Source: an uncultured Chlorobiaceae bacterium
Lineage (GTDB): Bacteria > Bacteroidota > Chlorobiia > Chlorobiales > Chlorobiaceae
Reading direction: 5' to 3'
Length of the DNA: 12,264 nt
NCBI GenBank assembly: GCA_903917955.1
Contig: CAIXCO010000130.1
Coordinates: 1 to 12,264, forward strand
Shown here one piece after another: positions 1-6,102 of the stretch. The notes below the pieces were generated by a model, which made no database searches, was not told the DNA's origin, and saw only the letters and a list, made by a program, of their open reading frames with translations. Each line of letters begins with the position of its first letter. Positions within the stretch are counted from its first letter, which is position 1. A program made the translations under genes and the position numbers.

Positions 1-58
1 CTCTAATTACTTTTTTTTAAGCAACTTACCGATATTTTACCAACATAATCCAGAGGCA

Positions 59-634
59 TTGCCAAAAAAAATAGTTGACCGCTACGAGCGTACTGCTGAT
101 GGTCTTGTTATTGTTGATGTGGCCGCAAGGCGTGTCGAAGATCTGTATGAGGATTTCGACAAAACAGCTCCATACCACAAAAAGGATCTTGATGAAGATC
201 TTGCCTCTTATCTCACAGAGTGTGTGCGTGAAATAGGGCGCGTTGATTTTGTGATCCGCTTCATGTTTGAGTGTTATCCTTCCGAAGAGTTCATGCTGCG
301 GGTGCGCACCAGTGTCCATAAATTTTTTATCTACCAGCGGGAACTTGAACTTGGAGCGATGAACAAGATGCTTCGAACTGCAACAACGCTTCTCGTTATT
401 GGTATCATCATTCTCGGTCTCTCTTTGTGGGTCAATCATATCTTTATTGTTGACGGCTCTCCCTCATTTCTCAACACGGTTTTTGCCGAAGGACTTACTA
501 TTGTGGCATGGGTTTCAGTCTGGGAGGCGCTTGCAACATTTTTGCTGAACTGGCCTCAACATCTCTTCCTCATCAGGCTTTTCAAAAAAATTGCTGAAGC
601 TCCTGTGCAGTTTCAGCCGCCTTCGGAGCCTTGA
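59..634 (+). CDS. Conserved-looking hypothetical protein with two C-terminal membrane helices (5' end uncertain)
   Basis: I do not recognise a named family. The 191-residue reading from the TTG at base 59 has a charged, soluble N-terminal ~100 residues rich in Asp, Glu, Lys and Arg. Two hydrophobic stretches follow, about residues 108-130 and 140-164, joined by a short loop, and then a basic tail (RLFKK). This suggests a small inner-membrane protein with a cytoplasmic N-terminal domain. There is no signal peptide at the N-terminus. The start is doubtful: TTG is weak, the only purine-rich stretch (AGAGG, 52-56) lies just 2 bases before it, and the frame stays open to the left window edge without a stop. 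The real start may be upstream of the window, or at the GTG at base 119. The gene converges with the metallophosphoesterase, with a 33-bp gap and no clear terminator. Coding status is likely; function is unknown. Confidence 0.68.
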   Translation: MPKKIVDRYERTADGLVIVDVAARRVEDLYEDFDKTAPYHKKDLDEDLASYLTECVREIGRVDFVIRFMFECYPSEEFMLRVRTSVHKFFIYQRELELGAMNKMLRTATTLLVIGIIILGLSLWVNHIFIVDGSPSFLNTVFAEGLTIVAWVSVWEALATFLLNWPQHLFLIRLFKKIAEAPVQFQPPSEP

Positions 635-667
635 ACAAGAGCGCCCTGAAGAGTTGCCTGTGACGCT

Positions 668-1747
668 TCAAGTGAGAAGATGAATACGGGAAAAGACATA
701 ATCAAGAGAGTCTTCGTTCAGAACAATCCTCGAAAAGCCGGTGGAAGCAAGTTGCATTGGACGATTATCCCTCTCACTGATGAACTTGCGATTCTGCTTG
801 CCGTTATACCAGTAGACCAGTCTGATGGTGCTCCCCTCAATTTCAAGAGCAGTGATACCTCGCTTGCCAATGGTACAACCAGAGTTGAAAACGCTTGGGA
901 TGGTAAGATTGTTGTAAATGCCGCTTCGAAGCCCGGTGACCTTCCCCTTTTTGTAACAGCCATCAAGCTCACCTTTCAGCTCGACGATGCTCAGTTTGAT
1001 GGCGGCGCGCTTTTCGCCATCAGCAGCCGAATAGGCCCTGCAAAGCTCCTCAATCCGGAAATTCAAAAAATCGGCCTTTGAAAGTGATTCAAAGAGAGGA
1101 CGATGGGTGTGGCCAATAATAGAGACTATTTTTTCCTGATTGGAGAACTCATAAATCGATTGCTCAAGCATAAACCGTTTGCGGCTGTTATAGGCGACGG
1201 AAAAGTTCCGTATGCCGAGAGGCTTGACAATATAGCGAAGAAAAAAAATAACCGTGCGGCTGAGCAGTGGCATGGAGCAGGTTTGCCATAAAAAATGTGC
1301 CGCCTGGTGGCCATGAAAGAGCAGGAGCGTCTCGTCGCCATACTGAAATTTCAGTGATTCAACGAGCGATGAAGCGAGCCGATACTCCCGTTCGTCAAGA
1401 AGTGCGGCATCATGGTTGCCCCAGGTTTTCCAGAAAAAGCCATTCTTTTCGAATTCAAGAAAAAGGTCGTAAAAGTCGCTCCACTTCGATGCAATAGTTT
1501 CGAGAGAAAACTTGAAGAGCTCCTCAATATCGCCATTAAGCACGAGGCTGTATTTTTCGGGCAGATAATATCTCCCGAGCACTGTTTTCAGCAGTTCAGC
1601 ATTTTGCAGGAACTCATCATGCCGCCCTCCATTGCCGATATGCAGGTCACTGAGCACAAGAACCTTCGACGAATCATCAAGAGTAACCGACTTCGCACTG
1701 CTGAGCAGGCGGTCGAGGTGGGAATGTTTTTTGCTGTGAGGGCTCAT
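668..1747 (-). CDS. Calcineurin-like metallophosphoesterase
   Basis: A two-metal phosphohydrolase of the calcineurin-like superfamily. Numbered from the ATG at base 1747 (359 residues), the metal ligands appear in the expected order: DLH (D34, H36), NGD (D73), GNHD (N111, H112), HGH (H145, H147) and GHTH (H213, H215). This spacing resembles the LpxH/UDP-diacylglucosamine hydrolase branch, but the protein is longer, with about 140 residues after the last motif, so the substrate is not assignable. A hydrophobic segment near residues 164-178 could be a membrane-contact helix. The frame extends upstream to a TTG at 1810, but that codon lies inside a perfect stem-loop (1801-1835), so I prefer the ATG. 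No strong ribosome binding site precedes either start. The gene is last in the minus-strand block that begins with ppk1. A polyphosphate or phosphate-ester substrate would fit the context, but that is only inference. Confidence 0.88.
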   Translation of the reverse strand: MSPHSKKHSHLDRLLSSAKSVTLDDSSKVLVLSDLHIGNGGRHDEFLQNAELLKTVLGRYYLPEKYSLVLNGDIEELFKFSLETIASKWSDFYDLFLEFEKNGFFWKTWGNHDAALLDEREYRLASSLVESLKFQYGDETLLLFHGHQAAHFLWQTCSMPLLSRTVIFFLRYIVKPLGIRNFSVAYNSRKRFMLEQSIYEFSNQEKIVSIIGHTHRPLFESLSKADFLNFRIEELCRAYSAADGEKRAAIKLSIVELKGELDGCYKKGKVTGLRSGIYNNLTIPSVFNSGCTIGKRGITALEIEGSTIRLVYWYNGKQNRKFISERDNRPMQLASTGFSRIVLNEDSLDYVFSRIHLLT

Positions 1748-1800
1748 GGTTCGCAAACAGATCGTTTTTCCCACTATCCTTTTGGTTTCATGTACCGAAG

Positions 1801-1835
1801 CATAAGGCAAAAACCAAGGGGGCTTTTGCCTTATG
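1801..1835 (-). promoter_or_regulatory. Perfect 12-bp stem-loop upstream of the metallophosphoesterase
   Basis: CATAAGGCAAAA (1801-1812) and TTTTGCCTTATG (1824-1835) are exact reverse complements around an 11-nt loop. There is no U-tract on either side, so it does not look like a standard intrinsic terminator for the upstream LRR gene. If the candidate promoter at 1848-1876 is real, transcription would start near base 1841 and the stem would form the extreme 5' end of the metallophosphoesterase mRNA. There it could stabilise the message or act as a regulatory element. It could also be a protein-binding inverted repeat. Confidence 0.55.
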
Positions 1836-1847
1836 ACTTACGATGAC

Positions 1848-1876
1848 ATTATACAGAGTACCCGGTACAAGGCAAA
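1848..1876 (-). promoter_or_regulatory. Candidate sigma-70-type promoter for the metallophosphoesterase
   Basis: Read on the minus strand, a perfect TATAAT (1848-1853) stands 17 bp downstream of TTTGCC (1871-1876). The -10 box is exact; the -35 box matches the TTGACA consensus at only three positions. It lies in the 74-138 bp gap between the LRR protein 1 stop and the metallophosphoesterase start, which would let the phosphoesterase be expressed independently of the ppk1-phoU block. The spacer contains the near-palindrome GTACCCGGTAC (1858-1868). Confidence 0.4.
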
Positions 1877-1884
1877 CGAGATGG

Positions 1885-2937
1885 TTATAAAGAGCAATTG
1901 CCTTTAACATTTAAAGCAGCTCTAACTTCTTCCTCACTAAAAGGTTGAGCGTTCTGTCCACAAATCAGGTCACCTCCAACTTTCTTCAAGGAACCTTCAA
2001 GTGCCGTTAACTGGTTTCCTGAACAATCGAAATTACCCTTGATTTTTTGGGGAGCATCCTCAAGTGTTGCAAGCTGGTTCCATGCGCAGTCAACATTACC
2101 CTTGACCTTTTCAGGTGCCCACTTGAGTGAAATCAGTTGATTATTTGAACAATTAAACCCATCGACTTTGTGAGGAGATCCTTTGAGGGAGGTCAGTTGA
2201 TTACTGGAACAATCAAATACTCTTACTTCTTGAGGGGCCCCCTTGAGAGAGGTCAATTGATTAGCCGAACAATCGAGGGTACCGCGCACTTCCCGAGCAA
2301 CTCCTTTAAGCGAGGTCAACTGATTGTTGCTGCAAGAGAAATCTCCCCTGACAACATCAGGGCTGCCTGCCAGTGAAGCAAGTTGGTTACCGGAACAATC
2401 AAAATCGCCCTGTACTTTTATTGGTGAACCATGAAGTGATGTAAGCTGATTATCTGAACAGTTAAAATCGCCGCCCACTATCACAGTGGCACCCTCAAGC
2501 GAGAGAAGCTTGTTGGCGGAACAGTTAAAATCTCCTTCTACAATTTCCGGGCAGCCCGCGATAACGGTTTCAGCATTTGATAGAGTCTCCCCTTTTAACG
2601 ATGTCAACTGATTTCCGGCACAAGAAAAATCACCCATAATGAAGGCCGGGCAACCCACAAGAGAGAGCAGTTGATTGCCAGAACAATCAAAGTCACCTTT
2701 AAGCTCCTCAGGGCCACCTTCAAGCGAAGTCAACTTGTTCGCCGAACAGTTGAAATCTCCCTTAATTTTTTTTGGCCCCCCCGTAAGTGTGGTGAGCTTG
2801 TTGCCTGAGCAGTTGAAATCTCCCTTTACCCTCTCCGGACACCCTTCAAGCGAAGTTAATCCCTTGTTGGAGCAATCAATGTCACTTTTTCCATCAAGCT
2901 CCCCCATGACATCGGCAAACGTTACTTTTTTACTCAT
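1885..2937 (-). CDS. Leucine-rich-repeat protein 1 (21-residue units with a cysteine ladder)
   Basis: A 350-residue protein made almost entirely of LRR-like units. It has a 17-residue N-cap (MSKKVTFADVMGELDGK), 14 tandem units, and a 29-residue C-cap ending in a KGN motif. The typical unit is GDFxCSxNQLTSLxGxPxxV: Phe replaces the first strand Leu, Cys the next, and Asn the conserved turn position. Such units are expected to build a curved solenoid used for protein binding. Two units are 20 residues long and one is 33. There is no signal peptide or membrane segment, so it is probably cytoplasmic. The longer frame to base 3000 adds 21 residues, but the ATG at 2937 has a good ribosome binding site 5 bases upstream and matches the start of the paralog at 6103. 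It sits 66 bp downstream of phoU. Molecular role unknown; annotation pipelines would probably call it an LRR-containing protein. Confidence 0.9.
   Translation of the reverse strand: MSKKVTFADVMGELDGKSDIDCSNKGLTSLEGCPERVKGDFNCSGNKLTTLTGGPKKIKGDFNCSANKLTSLEGGPEELKGDFDCSGNQLLSLVGCPAFIMGDFSCAGNQLTSLKGETLSNAETVIAGCPEIVEGDFNCSANKLLSLEGATVIVGGDFNCSDNQLTSLHGSPIKVQGDFDCSGNQLASLAGSPDVVRGDFSCSNNQLTSLKGVAREVRGTLDCSANQLTSLKGAPQEVRVFDCSSNQLTSLKGSPHKVDGFNCSNNQLISLKWAPEKVKGNVDCAWNQLATLEDAPQKIKGNFDCSGNQLTALEGSLKKVGGDLICGQNAQPFSEEEVRAALNVKGNCSL
1975..2886 (-). repeat. Tandem ~63-bp repeat array (14 units) within LRR protein 1
   Basis: Fourteen in-frame units encode 21 residues each, except unit 5 (33 residues) and units 11 and 12 (20 residues each). 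Units have diverged in DNA sequence but keep the GA(T/C)-TT(T/C) ... TG(T/C)-TC core that encodes DF..CS. Because every length change is a multiple of three, the reading frame is preserved throughout. Confidence 0.88.
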
Positions 2938-2942
2938 AGTAT

Positions 2943-2949
2943 CTCCCTT
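2943..2949 (-). promoter_or_regulatory. Ribosome binding site deciding the LRR protein 1 start
   Basis: AAGGGAG on the minus strand lies 5 bases before the ATG at 2937. The alternative upstream start at 3000 has no comparable site and would begin inside the candidate promoter. Confidence 0.7.
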
Positions 2950-2970
2950 GAAAAACGGGTTACCAACAAA

Positions 2971-3000
2971 ATTATTAATAAAGTATGTTTTTTTTATCAA
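2971..3000 (-). promoter_or_regulatory. Candidate promoter for LRR protein 1
   Basis: On the minus strand, TTGATA (2995-3000; five of six consensus bases) and AATAAT (2971-2976; five of six) are separated by 18 bp containing an A-rich run. Transcription would start near base 2964, giving a leader of about 27 nt that ends with the AAGGGAG ribosome binding site. It overlaps the phoU-LRR gap, so LRR protein 1 could be transcribed both from here and by readthrough from ppk1-phoU. Confidence 0.42.
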
Positions 3001-3003
3001 CCC

Positions 3004-3684
3004 TTAATGGGAAGCTTTCTTGTGGGTAATTTCACCAGTCACAAGATAACCGACCTCTTGTGCAATCTTTACTGCATGGTCGGCAATATGCTCGATATAG
3101 CGGGAGATACTCAAGACCGCCATAAGCTGATTCACATCAGCATTCTGGATTTTTATCAACGCTGTTGCCTTGTTAAAGACTGAACGGTGCATTGCCTCAA
3201 TCTCTTCATCAAGAACCGAAACCTCATCAGCAAGAGCTTGCTCTTTTAAGGCAAAGGAGGTGATCGACTTTTTAATCATTGCAGCAGCAAGTTCACCCAT
3301 CTTCACGAACTCAAAGGATTCAATACTCTCGGGAGTGATTTCAAACAAAAGATCAAGACTATGAAGCGAGAGATCGCCAATACGCTCCAGCTCATCATTG
3401 ATCATCATAATGGTCATTATGGTGCGCAGGTCACTTGCAACCGGATGCTGAAGGGCGAGAAAAGAGAGGCATTGCTCTTCGAGATCAACCTCTGCCATAT
3501 CAATTTCATAATCAGCAAGCTTTCTCTGCTTTGTACCATCTTCATCATGCTGTACCGCAGCATGCAGTGAAAGCAAAAAATTCTCCAACACGGTATTGGA
3601 AAGTTGAACAAGAACTTCAGAGAGTTCTGTTATTTGCGAATGAACAGGCCGTTTTGGCATAATATTTATATCAGTTAAATTCAT
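3004..3684 (-). CDS. phoU: PhoU-family phosphate-signalling protein
   Basis: A 226-residue all-helical protein with the two-repeat PhoU architecture. Each repeat carries the metal-binding ExxxD signature: E100/D104 in ELERIGD, and E198/D202 in YIEHIADHA. PhoU proteins bind metal clusters and link the phosphate transporter to the PhoR/PhoB sensor system, restraining phosphate uptake. Loss of PhoU in well-studied bacteria causes polyphosphate overaccumulation. Here it is not next to pst genes but follows ppk1 by 12 bp, an operon-like spacing that suggests coordination of phosphate status with polyphosphate synthesis. The ATG at 3684 is taken as the start; an in-frame ATG at 3660 is also possible, and neither has a clear ribosome binding site. 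The family call is firm; the partner is inferred. Confidence 0.92.
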   Translation of the reverse strand: MNLTDINIMPKRPVHSQITELSEVLVQLSNTVLENFLLSLHAAVQHDEDGTKQRKLADYEIDMAEVDLEEQCLSFLALQHPVASDLRTIMTIMMINDELERIGDLSLHSLDLLFEITPESIESFEFVKMGELAAAMIKKSITSFALKEQALADEVSVLDEEIEAMHRSVFNKATALIKIQNADVNQLMAVLSISRYIEHIADHAVKIAQEVGYLVTGEITHKKASH

Positions 3685-3696
3685 TGATCAAATACT

Positions 3697-5826
3697 TTAT
3701 TGCACTTGTAACATTTTTTTCTGGACCGACCGGGTTAAAAAAAGTGCCTGACTGTTGACTTGCGGGCCATCGCTACTGATTTTCGAGTATGTTGCGTCGG
3801 AATGCATTTCCCATGCCTTGACGTTATCACTCATAATCAAATCAAGATCCGTTTTGACAACACGAATGAGCGCTTTATCAAACACAGGAAAGAGTGTTTC
3901 AACCCGATCATCAAGGTTTCGTGGCATAATATCTGCACTTCCAAGATAGAGTTCTTCCTTTCCTCCGTTATGGAAGTAATAGGCGCGACTGTGCTCAAGA
4001 AAACGGCCAATAACACTGATGACCCTGATATTCTCGCTGACTCCCTCTACACCGGGCTTGAGGCAGCAAATGCCACGGATGAGAAGGTCGATCTTTACCC
4101 CTTCACACGAGGCCTTGTAGAGTGCCCGGATGGTTTTTCCATCAACCAGGGCATTCATTTTCATGATGATCCTTCCCTTGTTCTCATGCTGGCTCCACTC
4201 GACCTCTCGCTCAATCATCTCGATAATCCTTTTTCTGGTATTAATCGGCGAGACAAGTAACTTTCTGTATGCGGTATGTTTTGAGTAGCCTGTCAAGGCG
4301 TTAAAGAGTTCCGCCACATCGTTGGCAAGTTGCTCGTTGACGGTAAAGAGGCTGTAGTCGGTATAGATTTTGCCGGTTGCCGGGTTATAATTTCCTGTAC
4401 CAAGATGGAGATAGCGCTTCAGCTTCTTTTGCTCACGTCGCACAATCAGGGTAAGCTTGGCGTGTGTTTTCAGCCCCGGAAGACCGTAGGCGACATGTGC
4501 CCCGACATCTTCAAGTGCCCGTGCCCAGATAATGTTGTTTCCTTCATCAAACCTTGCCTTGAGTTCCACGAGAACAGCCACCTGTTTACCCGCTTCAGCC
4601 GCCTTCATCAAAGCCTTCACAATCGGCGAGTTACTGCCAACCCTGTAGAGCGTCTGCTTTATGGAGAGCACATCCGGATCAAGGGCGGCCTGATTGATAA
4701 AATCGACAACCGGCTGAAAGGAGTCGTAAGGATGGTAGAGTAACTGATCTTTAGCTTTTATGGCACTGAAGATATCGGGGGTGGAGTGCTCCTCAAGAGG
4801 TTTTTTTTGCACAAAGGGCTCATCTTTTAAAGAGGGTCGTTCAATTTTCAAAAGCTCCATGAGAGAGCCAAGCCCAAGAGCGCCATCTATTTCATAGACG
4901 TTTCTTTCGGCAACACCAAGATTTTTCATCAGAAGCTTCCTCACCGCCACCGGCATTGCCGGCGTAATATCGAGCCGAACAACCTTACCGTAACGGCGTG
5001 AACGGATTCCCTTTTCGATGGTCTTCAGCAAATCTCCCGCTTCATCCTCCTCAATTTCAACATCGGCGTCGCGAATCAATCTGAAAAGATAGGCCTTGGT
5101 GATCCTCATTTTTGGAAACAACTGCTCCAGATTGTTTTCAATAAGATCCTCAAGCCAGATAAAGCGAATAATGCCATCATCATCAAAACCCCTGATCTCA
5201 TTAAGGCGAAGAAGCCTTGGAAGAATACTTGGAACTTTGACACGGGCAAACTTCAACGTAGTGCTTTCATCGTCAACAATTTCTATGGCGAGATTCAGCG
5301 AGAGGTTCGACATAAAAGGAAAGGGATGGCCGGTATCGAAAGCCAACGGGGTCAAGACGGGATAAATCTCCTTGCGGAAATAGTGGCTCAATGACTTTTG
5401 CTTCGTTACAGATAATTCAGAAAACCGAAGAAACTCAATACCCTCCTGCTGAAGTGCCGGTACCAGATCTTGATAAAAGCACTTGTTTCTTTGGCTAAGC
5501 TGCTGCAAAACCATTGTCCTGATTTTTGCGAGCTGTTCAAACGGGGTGTGGCCATCAACCGTTCGATCAACAATACCTGCCTCATACTGATCCTCAATAC
5601 CGGCAACCCTGATCATGAAATATTCATCAAGGTTTGAACTGAATATTGAGATGAATTTCACCCGTTCCAAAAGCGGATGCGCTTCACCCTCAAGCGCCTC
5701 TTCAAGCACACGCTGATTGAAAGCAATCCAGCTCAACTCCCTGTTGAGATACAAAGAGGTGTCGAAAAAATCCGGAAGCGCCACGACCTTGCCATCTTCC
5801 TCATTCAATGTCTGCATAAAAGGCAT
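3697..5826 (-). CDS. ppk1: Polyphosphate kinase 1
   Basis: Makes long-chain inorganic polyphosphate from ATP, reversibly, through a phosphohistidine intermediate. With the ATG at 5826 the protein has 709 residues, close to the usual ~690-720. N-terminal, head and two phospholipase-D-like C-terminal domains are all present. The phosphorylated His is in GLKTHAKL (about H455), the second active-site His in YLHLGTGNYN (about H474), and a third conserved His in YYFHNGG (about H619). Conserved Arg residues lie in YRVGSNSP and KARFDEG. The last ~35 residues form an extra polar tail. A longer frame to a TTG at 5934 would add 36 residues unlike PPK and would translate through a hairpin at 5841-5856, so I reject it. 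An ATG at 5817 is a close alternative. First gene of the minus-strand block, divergent from LRR protein 2. Confidence 0.96.
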   Translation of the reverse strand: MPFMQTLNEEDGKVVALPDFFDTSLYLNRELSWIAFNQRVLEEALEGEAHPLLERVKFISIFSSNLDEYFMIRVAGIEDQYEAGIVDRTVDGHTPFEQLAKIRTMVLQQLSQRNKCFYQDLVPALQQEGIEFLRFSELSVTKQKSLSHYFRKEIYPVLTPLAFDTGHPFPFMSNLSLNLAIEIVDDESTTLKFARVKVPSILPRLLRLNEIRGFDDDGIIRFIWLEDLIENNLEQLFPKMRITKAYLFRLIRDADVEIEEDEAGDLLKTIEKGIRSRRYGKVVRLDITPAMPVAVRKLLMKNLGVAERNVYEIDGALGLGSLMELLKIERPSLKDEPFVQKKPLEEHSTPDIFSAIKAKDQLLYHPYDSFQPVVDFINQAALDPDVLSIKQTLYRVGSNSPIVKALMKAAEAGKQVAVLVELKARFDEGNNIIWARALEDVGAHVAYGLPGLKTHAKLTLIVRREQKKLKRYLHLGTGNYNPATGKIYTDYSLFTVNEQLANDVAELFNALTGYSKHTAYRKLLVSPINTRKRIIEMIEREVEWSQHENKGRIIMKMNALVDGKTIRALYKASCEGVKIDLLIRGICCLKPGVEGVSENIRVISVIGRFLEHSRAYYFHNGGKEELYLGSADIMPRNLDDRVETLFPVFDKALIRVVKTDLDLIMSDNVKAWEMHSDATYSKISSDGPQVNSQALFLTRSVQKKMLQVQ

Positions 5827-5856
5827 AAAAAAAATAATCCCGGCATTCCCATGCCG
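5827..5856 (-). promoter_or_regulatory. Hairpin plus T8 run immediately before the ppk1 start (attenuator-like)
   Basis: On the minus strand, CGGCAT (5856-5851) pairs with ATGCCG (5846-5841) around a GGGA loop. Six bases later comes a run of eight T (5834-5827) that abuts the ppk1 ATG. A GC-containing stem followed by a T-run resembles an intrinsic terminator, although the tract is displaced from the stem. The only Shine-Dalgarno-like bases (GGGA, 5841-5838) overlap the stem, so translational control is equally possible. Confidence 0.4.
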
Positions 5857-6102
5857 TATAAACAAACGCCACAAATTTTGGGGACAATGAACATTTAATG
5901 ACAATAATGTAGATGCTTTGGTGTCATGAACCAACGCACTTTTGTTACGAGTATGTAAACAAATGCGGGGACGCTGGCCAAAGAGGTAGTGCTCCTTTTT
6001 GGAAAAGTATATTGGGCAATCTTTATGACTTTGTTAGCAGCAGAACGATGATTTGCTGGCCTGATTTTTCAATGTGGATCATTTATTTTTGGAGATAAAA
6101 CG
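5857..6102. other. Divergent intergenic region between ppk1 and LRR protein 2
   Basis: This 246-bp stretch must hold the promoters for both divergent genes. I could not pick convincing paired boxes. Minus-strand TTGTCA and plus-strand TATATT are isolated near-matches. No recognisable Pho box is visible. A 61-codon frame at 5913-6098 has a TTG start and an odd Cys/Trp-rich product, and is treated as non-coding. Confidence 0.5.
6091..6094 (+). promoter_or_regulatory. Ribosome binding site of LRR protein 2
   Basis: GGAG, followed by AT, lies 8 bases before the ATG at 6103. It fixes that start, which in turn supports the shortened start of the paralog. Confidence 0.7.

Noticed and set aside
26..439. 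Minus-strand frame of 137 codons opposite the first membrane protein
   Set aside because: It is antisense to a more plausible coding frame with membrane helices, has no recognisable domain, and overlaps nearly completely.
640..667. Weak complementarity (AGCG/CGCT) between the convergent genes as a terminator
   Set aside because: Only four paired bases and no T-run on either strand.
680..1081. Plus-strand frame of 133 codons
   Set aside because: It lies antisense to the C-terminal part of the clear metallophosphoesterase gene and shows no family resemblance.
2675..3007. Plus-strand frame of 110 codons with a repetitive, Ser/Pro-rich product
   Set aside because: It is the antisense shadow of the LRR array. 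Tandem repeats whose length is a multiple of three keep antisense frames open and make them look repetitive.
3760..4260. Plus-strand frame of 166 codons
   Set aside because: Antisense within ppk1, whose catalytic motifs are encoded on the other strand over the same region.
5913..6098. 61-codon plus-strand frame in the ppk1-LRR gap
   Set aside because: TTG start, odd Cys/Trp/His-rich composition, and it ends just before the LRR protein 2 start, where promoter and leader are expected.
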